Positions 7,159 through 12,701 of a DNA stretch of 12,701 nt are shown here, in pieces. Both the position numbers and the translations under genes were made by a program. This DNA is from CAZCWX01 sp964502465 (GTDB taxonomy: Bacteria; Desulfobacterota; Binatia; Bin18), in assembly GCA_964502465.1 (NCBI GenBank), contig CAZCWX010000377.1, positions 1 through 12,701 on the forward strand. Direction: 5' to 3'. Under the pieces are notes generated by a model. The model was given only the letters and a program-made list of their open reading frames with translations. It was not told where the DNA came from and did no database searches. Numbering within the stretch: the stretch's first letter is position 1; each line of letters opens with the position of its first letter.

Positions 7159-7869
7159 CTACTGGTTCTGAGAAGAGATTTTTTCTTTTTTACTGGGTTC
7201 TTGCTGTACGCTCCGACAGAGGCGACGCACGGGACAGATTGGGCAGCGAGGGGTGCGTGAAACACAGATTGTCGCTCCAAGGTCCATAATGGCCTGATTG
7301 AAGAGATGCGCCTGACCTGCTGGAGTAACCTGGCGGGTAACCATCCACAGGGACCGCGTGGTTTGACGCTCTGGGGGCAAAGCAAAAAAGCGAGTCAGCA
7401 CCCGGGCGGCATTGGTATCAAGAATTGCTGCGTCTTGGTGAAAGGCAAAGCTCAATACCGCCCCCGCCGTGTAAGGTCCAATACCGGGGAGGGCAGTCAA
7501 CTGCTGATAATTTTTCGGAAATTGCCCTTTGTGATCCGTAAGGATCTTCTGAGTCGCACGGTGCAGATTACGCGCCCGTGCATAATATCCCAATCCTTCC
7601 CAGGTCTCACGCACCTGCATTTCATCGGCACGGGCGAGATCCTCTGCCGTGGGATATTGCTGCAAGAATTTCTCATAGTACAACATTGCGCGCTGCACCT
7701 GAGTCTGTTGCAACATGACTTCGGAAACGAGAATGGCGTAGGGGTCCCGAGTGCGGCGCCACGGCAGGTCACGCCCGTGTCGTTGGTACCAGGCGATGAG
7801 TCGGCGCTGCAAGGCTCGAATAGTTGCCGGGTGGGCTGGTTGCCACGCTGGCTGAGGGGGCTTGGCCAT
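7159..7869 (-). CDS. mutY: A/G-specific adenine DNA glycosylase, short MutY form
   Basis: MutY removes adenine mispaired with 8-oxoguanine or guanine. The 236-residue protein has the N-terminal LPWR and SEVMLQQTQV motif with catalytic Glu50, and the helix-hairpin-helix LPGIGPYTAGAVLSFAF (127-143). The catalytic Asp151 lies in ILDTNAARVL, and the iron-sulfur cluster has Cys202, 209, 212 and 218 (C-X6-C-X2-C-X5-C). Tyr133 sits where E. coli MutY has Ser and EndoIII has Lys; Tyr occurs in other MutY proteins. The protein ends soon after the cluster with a Lys/Gln-rich tail, so the C-terminal NUDIX-like domain that reads 8-oxoguanine (full length about 350) is missing. A related mismatch glycosylase is possible. 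No clear ribosome binding site precedes the ATG, but an in-frame stop 9 codons upstream leaves no better start. Confidence 0.88.
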   Translation of the reverse strand: MAKPPQPAWQPAHPATIRALQRRLIAWYQRHGRDLPWRRTRDPYAILVSEVMLQQTQVQRAMLYYEKFLQQYPTAEDLARADEMQVRETWEGLGYYARARNLHRATQKILTDHKGQFPKNYQQLTALPGIGPYTAGAVLSFAFHQDAAILDTNAARVLTRFFALPPERQTTRSLWMVTRQVTPAGQAHLFNQAIMDLGATICVSRTPRCPICPVRRLCRSVQQEPSKKEKISSQNQ

Positions 7870-7919
7870 GGTGCGCTGTTGTGACAGAAACCCTCAAAAG
7901 AGGGAAGAGGGGATTTGCC

Positions 7920-7948
7920 TTGACTCAACGCGGAGGAGACATTAAGGT
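7920..7948 (+). promoter_or_regulatory. Weak promoter candidate for the 88-residue ORF
   Basis: TTGACT (7920-7925) is followed after 17 bases by TAAGGT (7943-7948). The -35 is good (5 of 6) but the -10 matches only 3 of 6. It is the only reasonable pairing in the 113 bases between the divergent mutY gene and the ORF at 7983. Confidence 0.3.
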
Positions 7949-7982
7949 GACGGCGGGCAACCTATAAGGAGGGTCGGTATTC

Positions 7983-8249
7983 ATGGCGGGACGGGACAGC
8001 TTAGAGAAAACAATTGCAAAAATCCTTCACCGTCATTGCGAGTTTGGCTGGGCGCACTATTATATCCCAAGCGAAAAATTCCCAAGTCTAGTCGATGAGT
8101 TATTGAAAGTGCTGCAACCAGCCGAAGAGGCAAGCGAAGACGAGTTAGTCAAATTGTTCCTTGGACTGAGGCGTTACACCTCTGAACAAGAGCGGGTGCA
8201 CCGTCTTTTGGCAGATTACCAGGTCCTGAGGAGGGGAGAGTCGAAATAA
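7983..8249 (+). CDS. Small hypothetical protein (88 residues), unrecognised
   Basis: I do not recognise a family. The ORF is likely real because it has a very strong Shine-Dalgarno (AAGGAGGG) 9 bases before an ATG in a region with no overlapping alternative gene. The protein begins MAGRDSLEKTIAKILHRHCE, has an aromatic stretch FGWAHYYIP (21-29), then alternating acidic and basic helix-like segments (LVDELLKVLQ, EDELVKLFLGLRRYT, RVHRLLADYQVLRR). There is no signal peptide or membrane segment, so it should be cytoplasmic and mainly alpha-helical. It has a single Cys (residue 19) and no visible catalytic motif. It is divergent from mutY and convergent with the 101-residue membrane protein gene. 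A small regulatory or adaptor protein is possible, but no function can be assigned from the sequence. Confidence 0.7.
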   Translation: MAGRDSLEKTIAKILHRHCEFGWAHYYIPSEKFPSLVDELLKVLQPAEEASEDELVKLFLGLRRYTSEQERVHRLLADYQVLRRGESK

Positions 8250-8404
8250 AAAGCGGTGCTTCTCATTTCCTCGCCCTCACTCATTTTCTTGCCCTCAATG
8301 GAGAAGACGTGGCACCCTTGATGCTTTCCGTACTCCATTCCTATTATATCCACCAGGCTTTGATTTCGCAGAGACGTCAAAAGTATCCTTCCTCCTGAGA
8401 TTTC
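8250..8404. other. Convergent intergenic gap with fold-back and repeat
   Basis: This gap lies between the convergent 88- and 101-residue genes. GGTGCTTCTC near 8255-8264 can pair with GAGAAG and GCACC at 8301-8316, with a 5-6 base bulge, as a loose fold-back. In its loop an imperfect direct repeat (TTTCCTCGCCCTCA / TTTTCTTGCCCTCA) starts at 8266 and 8284. No U-tract terminator was found for either gene. A perfect TATAAT on the minus strand (8343-8348) has no -35 at proper spacing. Confidence 0.35.
8310..8325 (+). promoter_or_regulatory. Possible sigma-54 (-24/-12) promoter
   Basis: The sequence TGGCAC at 8310-8315, followed by ATGCT at 8321-8325, keeps the invariant GG-N10-GC spacing and matches most of the TGGCAC-N5-TTGCW consensus. 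Transcription would start near 8336 on the plus strand, running antisense to the 101-residue gene and towards the glycosyltransferase at 8834. No activator site was found. The presence of rpoN in the window makes it plausible, but a chance match in 12.7 kb is quite possible. Confidence 0.3.
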
Positions 8405-8710
8405 TCAATTTCCAGGAGGCGATCCTGGCTTTTCTGCTGGAGCCAATTTCGCCGCAGCTTCCTCAAGACGGCGAAGTCGCCCGGCCAGGTTTTCTTGCAA
8501 ACGTCGCGTTTCCTGAGCAAGAACGGCACGAGCCTCGAGTGACTCTTGCAACTGCGCCCGCAGTTCACGTTCGCGGACTAACCCCCGATTGTATTCATGT
8601 TGCAAGTGGACAATTTCCTGACCTCTCGCCCTATTCGCCAGACTGTAGCCAGCTAGGCCACCGATGGTAAAAGCAAGAACGATACTGAGGAGAACAGCAG
8701 GCGCACGCAT
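8405..8710 (-). CDS. Small membrane-anchored coiled-coil protein, unrecognised
   Basis: This is a 101-residue protein with one N-terminal hydrophobic segment (about 5-24, AVLLSIVLAFTIGGLAGYSL). A long charged helix follows (about 30-90) with heptad-like Leu spacing (LQHEYNRGLVRERELRAQLQ, then LQENLAGRLRRLEEAAAKL), suggesting a coiled coil. The tail is Pro/Gly-rich (PAEKPGSPPGN). It is probably an inner-membrane protein with a periplasmic or cytoplasmic coiled coil; topology cannot be settled. No family was recognised. The start at 8710 has only a weak ribosome binding site, but a good promoter candidate (TTGACA, 17 bases, TAGAGT) ends about 28 bases upstream, supporting a real gene. It is divergent from the glycosyltransferase at 8834, so a shared control or envelope role is an inference. 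Confidence 0.6.
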   Translation of the reverse strand: MRAPAVLLSIVLAFTIGGLAGYSLANRARGQEIVHLQHEYNRGLVRERELRAQLQESLEARAVLAQETRRLQENLAGRLRRLEEAAAKLAPAEKPGSPPGN

Positions 8711-8737
8711 GGAAGACTCGATTGCACTCTTGTCAGC

Positions 8738-8766
8738 ACTCTAAGAGGCGCGTGGAACCCTGTCAA
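8738..8766 (-). promoter_or_regulatory. Sigma-70-type promoter of the 101-residue membrane protein gene
   Basis: On the minus strand a perfect TTGACA (8761-8766) is followed after 17 bases by TAGAGT (8738-8743, 4 of 6). The predicted start near 8731 gives a leader of about 20 bases before the ATG at 8710. Its -35 faces that of the plus-strand glycosyltransferase promoter only 11 bases away. Confidence 0.6.
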
Positions 8767-8777
8767 TGCGTGGGGGT

Positions 8778-8806
8778 TTGACATCTGGCGGTTGAGCAGA
8801 TAGTGC
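8778..8806 (+). promoter_or_regulatory. Candidate promoter of the first glycosyltransferase gene
   Basis: A perfect TTGACA (8778-8783) lies 55 bases before the ATG at 8834. The -10 is unclear: GATAGT (8799-8804) matches 4 of 6 but has 15-base spacing, while TAGTGC (8801-8806) has 17-base spacing but matches only 2 of 6. A promoter that is weak or needs an activator would fit. Confidence 0.4.
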
Positions 8807-8833
8807 CTGTGCCGAGAATGTCCGAGGTGCTGC

Positions 8834-10573
8834 ATGAGTGAACCGCAGCGGACCCGGCAGACGCTTGCTGGTCTCTTACTCCTCTGTTTCCTGCTCTACT
8901 TTTGGGAATTGGGCAACATTCCTTTCTACAACCACGAGGAATCGAAAGAGGCCTTAGTGGTGTGGGAGATGGTGAACGGCGGAGGCTGGATTCTGCCGCG
9001 GCGCAATGGGACGGAGATGCCTCTTAAGCCGCCCCTTTTCCATTGGGCTGGGGCAGTGATTGCCTTGATCAGTGGGAAGGTCAATGAATTTGCTGTACGC
9101 TCACCCTCAGCCTTCTGTGCGACGGGCGCTGTATTATTGACATTCTTCTTTGGTCGTAGATTGTGGGACTGGCGAACCGGTCTGCTTGCCGCGTTAATTC
9201 TGGCGACCTCGCCAGAGTGGGTGCGTTGGGCCATAAACGCGCGTAGCGACATGGTCATGGTTTTCTTTCTCACCACGGCGTTCGTGACCTTCTTCCAACT
9301 GTGGCAAGAACAGGCGACCAGGCGACGCACGCTCTATCTTTTTTATGTAAGTCTCGGCTTTGCCACTTTGGCGAAGGGACCACTTGGTCTGGTGTTACCA
9401 GGACTGGCTGTGTTGGTTTTCCTCTGGATGATACACGAACTCCGCTTTCTCCGGCAGCTGCGGTTGATCGAAGGGGGGCTCATCGTGGTGTTCATAGCAG
9501 CCTCCTGGTACGTGTTTGCCCTATGGCAGGGAGGAGAAGAGTTTTTTCGTCGCCAAATCCTTGACGAAAACCTGTTTCGGTTTTTTGACAGCGACCAGGG
9601 GGGACCGAGCCGCGACCATAGTTGGTTCTACTATATCCCCACACTCTGCTTAGGAATGCTGCCGTGGAGTCTCTTTTTCCCAGCGCTTCTCCATTTTCTC
9701 TACCGGTTTCGTTTTGCGCTACGCGAAAGAAAACTGCTTTTCCCCATAGTTTGGTGTGTGACTGGCTTGGTTTTTTTGTCTTTGGCCTCCGGGAAACGCA
9801 GCAATTATCTGCTGCCACTCTACCCGGCACTTGCGTTGTTGCTTGGTGTTTGGTGGAAAGAACTTGTGGAAGGCACCCTAGTTTTTTCCCCGTTAGTGAA
9901 ACGGATCGCGCGCGCATATGCCTTGGTTATCAGTGCGGTGTTCGCGGTCGTGGTCTTTTTTCTGGTAGCCCATGGCGCAGGCTTTGACCTGGATCATCTT
10001 ATTTCTCCGTTGCTCCATCCCAGGGATCGGGCGAACCTTCCTTTGATTGCTCAGGGGTTGCAGAGCCAATTTCCGGTAGTCTTTGTCTGGCTCGCTTTGT
10101 TGGCCTTAGCCATGGGGTGGTATGTCTGGGGACTCAAGCGAGAGCAGTGGATGTACGTGTTTGCTGCTCTCACGGTATCGATTTCTTCCTCTTTGTACTT
10201 CACTAATGCGCTCTTTCACCCCGTCCTCGCGCAAGTGCGAACGTACAAACCTTTTATGCGCGGGGTCCGTTCGACAGTGAAGAATGCGCCGTTGTATTTC
10301 TACAAAGATGCGTATGATTATGGAGCAATCTTTTACGCCGACCGGCACATCCCTTCGCATACCGGCGACCTGTCTACTCTCCCTGTCGATGAACACGACA
10401 ACTCGCCACTCTATCTGTTAATGCACGAAGAAGACTGGCAAGAACTTACGGCAACGAACAATCTGCGACTCGAGCATTTGGTGACGAGCGAAGGGAAGGG
10501 ACCAGACAAGAACCATCGTCTTGTTCTCGTTGCCTTACTCCATGGAAACGATAAAGACAAAGAAATCCATTGA
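8834..10573 (+). CDS. GT39/ArnT-like membrane glycosyltransferase, copy 1
   Basis: This 579-residue polytopic protein is of the PMT/ArnT (GT-C fold) type, which moves a sugar from a polyprenyl-phosphate donor to a lipid or protein acceptor on the periplasmic side. The first membrane helix (about 10-27) is followed by the catalytic loop, PFYNHEESKEALVVWEM at 30-46, with acidic Glu35-Glu36 where the family usually has Asp-Glu. KPPLFHW (65-71) and ARSDM (Asp139) follow, then ATLAKGP (177-183) and GKRSNYLLPLYP in later helices. About 10-12 hydrophobic segments precede a soluble C-terminal domain (about 465-579, from PLYFYKDAYDYGAIFYA). The Shine-Dalgarno GAGG is 6 bases before the ATG. A paralog follows 185 bases downstream. 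The substrate is unknown; lipid A or other envelope glycan modification is possible. It should not be called arnT. Confidence 0.88.
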   Translation: MSEPQRTRQTLAGLLLLCFLLYFWELGNIPFYNHEESKEALVVWEMVNGGGWILPRRNGTEMPLKPPLFHWAGAVIALISGKVNEFAVRSPSAFCATGAVLLTFFFGRRLWDWRTGLLAALILATSPEWVRWAINARSDMVMVFFLTTAFVTFFQLWQEQATRRRTLYLFYVSLGFATLAKGPLGLVLPGLAVLVFLWMIHELRFLRQLRLIEGGLIVVFIAASWYVFALWQGGEEFFRRQILDENLFRFFDSDQGGPSRDHSWFYYIPTLCLGMLPWSLFFPALLHFLYRFRFALRERKLLFPIVWCVTGLVFLSLASGKRSNYLLPLYPALALLLGVWWKELVEGTLVFSPLVKRIARAYALVISAVFAVVVFFLVAHGAGFDLDHLISPLLHPRDRANLPLIAQGLQSQFPVVFVWLALLALAMGWYVWGLKREQWMYVFAALTVSISSSLYFTNALFHPVLAQVRTYKPFMRGVRSTVKNAPLYFYKDAYDYGAIFYADRHIPSHTGDLSTLPVDEHDNSPLYLLMHEEDWQELTATNNLRLEHLVTSEGKGPDKNHRLVLVALLHGNDKDKEIH

Positions 10574-10750
10574 AAACTTCCTGCGCTCACCACCGCTCAC
10601 CTGCTCACTGCAGACAAGAAAAACTCAGGAGACAGAGAAAAAGAGAACCGGAGAGCAAGCTGCGAACTGCTAACCGCTTGCGCTCTCGGTTCCTCACTTT
10701 CTGCCTCCTACACCTGTCTGCCGACAGGCAGGTTGGAAGCTGATAGTTTC
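10572..10750 (+). repeat. Long imperfect palindrome between the two glycosyltransferase genes
   Basis: Almost the whole 185-base gap folds back on itself. The core arms are 10628-10660 and 10676-10708, with about 25 base pairs around a 15-base loop; blocks include GGAGACAGA with TCTGCCTCC, GAGAGC with GCTCTC, and AAGC with GCTT. Outside them GCAGACA (10610-10616) pairs with TGTCTGC (10715-10721), and CTTCC (10577-10581) pairs with GGAAG (10735-10739). The left flank also holds three GCTCAC words (10585, 10595, 10603). There is no ORF, transposase or clear target duplication. It could be a REP/MITE-like element or a structured leader for the second gene. Confidence 0.65.
10713..10728 (+). repeat. 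Perfect 6-bp hairpin competing with the long palindrome
   Basis: CCTGTC and GACAGG flank the tetraloop TGCC. The left arm shares bases with the TGTCTGC segment used by the longer palindrome, so the two structures exclude each other. The hairpin ends 30 bases before the second glycosyltransferase ATG. No U-tract follows, so it is not a standard terminator. Confidence 0.6.
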
Positions 10751-10758
10751 TACCCATT

Positions 10759-12504
10759 ATGCGCCTGCATCCATTTACTACTGGTCTCGGTCTTGGTCTG
10801 CTTTTCGCCGTTCTGTATCTCTGGAGCTTAGCGGACCTGCCTTTCTACACCAAAGGTGAACCACGCGAAGCGACAGTCGTCTGGGAGATCATCAACTCAG
10901 ATGAATGGATCCTGCCTCTGCGGAATGGGCATATTATTCCGTCCAAGCCCCCATTATTTCATTGGCTCGGAGCTATCTTCTCCTTAATCAACGGAGAAAT
11001 AAACGAGTTCACAGTGCGGTTTCCTTCGGCATTATTGGCGCTTATTGGGGTCCTCTTGACCTATGCGGCTGGAACGATGCTCTGGGGGGTGGAAGCCGGA
11101 CTGATCGCTGGCCTCATTGTCGGAACCAGTTTTGAGTGGGTGCGAGCGGCGGTTACCGCGCGGGTCGATATGACGCTCACAGTGTGTATGGTCATGGCCT
11201 TTCTCTTTTTCTTGTTCCTCTACCGCAGGCAACGCGTGAGCAGGGGAGAGGCGTTCTGTTTTTTTGCTCTGCTTGGCCTTGCCACTTTGGCGAAAGGACC
11301 AGTGGGCGCACTGCTGCCAGGTCTTACCGTTGTCGTCTTTTTATTCCTGCAGCGTGACCTCAAGTTCCTCCGACAGCTACACGTCGTTTCTGGCGGTGTA
11401 TTGGCAGTATTGATCGCTGGCTCGTGGTACGGCCTGGCGTTATGGAAGGGAGGGGAAGAGTTCTTTACGAAACAGATTATGGAGGAGAACGTCCTCCGTT
11501 TCTTTGCCAGTGGCGAGGCGGGGACGGGTCATGAGCACCCTTTTTACTTTTTTGTGCCCAACCTCTTTCTTGGCATGGTGCCGTGGAGTTTTTTCTTCCC
11601 ACCGCTCGCAGTATTCCTGTATCAACGCCGCCACACCTGGGCACAGGATGGATTTCTTTACCTTTTGGTGTGGATTGCTACCGTTTTCGTGTTCTATTCT
11701 GCCTCGAGTAGCAAGCGCTCGGTTTACATCCTGCCGTTGTATCCGGCCGTCGCGTTGCTCCTGGGGGCCTGGTGGCAAGAGCTGAGGAAAGGCACGATAG
11801 TCTTCCCCAGAGCTTTTTCGTGGCTGATGCAGGGAAGTGGGTATCTCTGTTTACTGACTGTAGGACTGGCTATGACTATCGTGTTGGCCCAGTTCTTCGG
11901 TCTTGACCCGCTCGGTGTGATTCGCCCCTTCCTCCATCCGAAGGATCAAAGTAACCTGCCATTTTTTTCCGGGATCGTTTCCGCCTATCCGCTAGCTTTT
12001 TTGTTATGGTTCTGTGTCGTTGGTCCGGCAGCGCTGGTCCTGCTGCGCAGGATAAAAAGTCAGCAGTGGGGTTGGGTGTTTACCATGCTGGTCGCTTTTG
12101 CCTTCAGTACGTTCCTGCTGGTGTACGGCGTCTTTCAACCAACCGTGGCGGCAGCCCGCACCTTTCGGCCATTCATGGCGCGGGTAGTTAAGCACATCAA
12201 TGATACCCCGCTGTTCTTTTATGGCGCTTATGACAGTGGAGCCGTCTTCTATGCCAGTCGTCGTATACCTTTCTATTCTCCTGCTGACCGATCGCCTGAT
12301 GGTCCTTGTTTCCTGTTAATGTGGGAAGAAGAGTGGGCCAAGCTGGTTGCGAGCAAAGAGGATGGGCTGCAAGCTGTTGATGTGAGTGAAGGGACCGGTC
12401 CCAAGGGCAACCATCGTCTCGTTCTGGTGTATGTATCGGAGGGTGCTCCCATTCCTCCAGGGCTACAAGAGCCTATCGACGAAGATACGGTGGATACCTT
12501 ATGA
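10759..12504 (+). CDS. GT39/ArnT-like membrane glycosyltransferase, copy 2
   Basis: This is a 581-residue paralog of the preceding gene, colinear over its whole length. Shared stretches include VVWE, KPPLFHW (63-69), ATLAKGP, GGEEFF, and KRS-Y-LPLYPA. The catalytic loop reads PFYTKGEPREATVVWEI (28-44), so Gly33-Glu34 stands where copy 1 has Glu-Glu and the family usually Asp-Glu; Asp137 (ARVDM) is kept. Like copy 1 it has an N-terminal helix, many membrane segments and a soluble C-terminal domain (PLFFYGAYDSGAVFYASRR). No Shine-Dalgarno is visible: the nearest GGAAG ends 19 bases before the ATG and is part of the upstream palindrome. An in-frame TAG at 10744 excludes an earlier start. It is probably cotranscribed with copy 1. 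Its stop overlaps the mgtE start by ATGA. The substrate is unknown. Confidence 0.88.
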   Translation: MRLHPFTTGLGLGLLFAVLYLWSLADLPFYTKGEPREATVVWEIINSDEWILPLRNGHIIPSKPPLFHWLGAIFSLINGEINEFTVRFPSALLALIGVLLTYAAGTMLWGVEAGLIAGLIVGTSFEWVRAAVTARVDMTLTVCMVMAFLFFLFLYRRQRVSRGEAFCFFALLGLATLAKGPVGALLPGLTVVVFLFLQRDLKFLRQLHVVSGGVLAVLIAGSWYGLALWKGGEEFFTKQIMEENVLRFFASGEAGTGHEHPFYFFVPNLFLGMVPWSFFFPPLAVFLYQRRHTWAQDGFLYLLVWIATVFVFYSASSSKRSVYILPLYPAVALLLGAWWQELRKGTIVFPRAFSWLMQGSGYLCLLTVGLAMTIVLAQFFGLDPLGVIRPFLHPKDQSNLPFFSGIVSAYPLAFLLWFCVVGPAALVLLRRIKSQQWGWVFTMLVAFAFSTFLLVYGVFQPTVAAARTFRPFMARVVKHINDTPLFFYGAYDSGAVFYASRRIPFYSPADRSPDGPCFLLMWEEEWAKLVASKEDGLQAVDVSEGTGPKGNHRLVLVYVSEGAPIPPGLQEPIDEDTVDTL

Positions 12505-12701
12505 ATGTGCAGGCCTCGTTTCCTTCTTCACGAGACCGAGAAACGATTCTCGAAACCTTAATCGTGCTTGCTGAGCTTGAGCAGGATGAGCCGGTGCGGG
12601 CTGGGCTGGCAACGCTGCATCCCGCCGATATCGCAGAGTTACTGAATGTGCTCGAAGAGCCTGAGGTGAAACAAAAGGTCTTCAGTTTTCTTGACCCTGA
12701 C
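12501..12701 (+). CDS. mgtE: Magnesium transporter MgtE, N-terminal part (runs off the window)
   Basis: The ATG at 12501 overlaps the preceding stop as ATGA and opens a frame of 67 codons without a stop to the window end. Residues 43-66 (ATLHPADIAELLNVLEEP, then VFSFLDPD) match the MgtE N-terminal superhelical domain, whose repeats carry 'LHPADIAELLxxLxxxxxxxxFxLLxP'. The preceding residues (ETLIVLAELEQDEPVRAGL) fit the first helices. MgtE is an inner-membrane Mg2+ channel gated by cytosolic Mg2+ through this N-domain and a CBS pair; the CBS and membrane parts lie outside the window. A modest GGTGG 8 bases before the ATG and the overlap suggest coupling to the glycosyltransferase gene. The family call rests on 67 residues. 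Confidence 0.8.
   Translation, partial: MNVQASFPSSRDRETILETLIVLAELEQDEPVRAGLATLHPADIAELLNVLEEPEVKQKVFSFLDPD

Noticed and set aside
7306..7884. A 192-codon plus-strand frame opposite mutY
   Set aside because: mutY has a complete set of catalytic and iron-sulfur residues in the other strand; this frame shows no domain.
7891..7904. Small hairpin CCCTC-AAAA-GAGGG between mutY and the 88-residue gene
   Set aside because: Only 5 base pairs, no T-run on either side in the right place, and purine-rich low-complexity surroundings; probably chance.
7963..7968. TATAAG resembling a -10 element before the 88-residue gene
   Set aside because: It overlaps the Shine-Dalgarno, has no -35 at proper distance, and would start the RNA after the ribosome binding site.
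8342..8348. TATTATA that reads as a -10 element on both strands in the convergent gap
   Set aside because: No -35 at 16-18 bases on either strand, and no sense gene directly downstream.
10585..10608. Three GCTCAC words that resemble a small repeat array or CRISPR-like pattern
   Set aside because: Spacing is only 10 and 8 bases, and the words are 6 bases long; this is simple local repetition within the palindromic spacer.

Overview
The window looks like a piece of chromosome from a Gram-negative, LPS-making bacterium. The evidence is a block of Kdo and LPS-transport genes (kdsB, kdsA, lptC, lptA, lptB) together with rpoN and the start of ptsN. This gene order, and the protein sequences, most resemble deltaproteobacterial or related lineages; the assignment is an inference, and no rRNA or other decisive marker is present. 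No insertion sequence, phage gene, CRISPR array, tRNA or rRNA was seen.

Left part (1-6979, all minus strand). Read in the direction of transcription, the order is kdsB - pyrG - kdsA - lptC - lptA - lptB - rpoN - ptsN (ptsN is cut by the window edge). Several junctions are tightly coupled: kdsB/pyrG and lptC/lptA overlap by ATGA, pyrG/kdsA overlap as TAATG, and lptA/lptB abut as TAGATG. A very good sigma-70-type promoter (TTGACG, 17 bases, TATAGT) lies before kdsB. The operon makes CTP and the Kdo-8-phosphate precursor, activates Kdo to CMP-Kdo, and builds the LptC/A/B parts of the LPS export bridge. It ends with sigma-54 and a nitrogen-PTS protein. The kdsD/kdsC genes often found after kdsA, and the hpf gene often found between rpoN and ptsN, are absent here.

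Middle part (6980-8833). A short MutY-type adenine glycosylase (minus strand) lies upstream of kdsB. Divergent from it is an unrecognised 88-residue protein (plus strand) with a strong ribosome binding site. Facing that is a 101-residue protein (minus strand) with one membrane segment and a coiled coil. The 155-base gap between the last two contains a sequence resembling a sigma-54 promoter.

Right part (8711-12701, plus strand). Two tandem paralogous membrane glycosyltransferases of the GT39/ArnT-like (GT-C fold) type are followed, with an ATGA overlap, by the start of an MgtE-type magnesium transporter. The first glycosyltransferase gene shares a 123-base divergent promoter region with the small coiled-coil gene. 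The 185-base gap between the two glycosyltransferase genes is largely one imperfect palindrome, with a second, competing local hairpin. The second gene starts without a recognisable Shine-Dalgarno sequence. The paralogs differ at the first acidic position of the catalytic loop (Glu in copy 1, Gly in copy 2).

Most of the window is ordinary core-genome content. The parts that deserve a second look are the glycosyltransferase pair, its palindromic spacer, the divergent promoter region and the two small unknown proteins. I did not find a clear new defence or mobile system.
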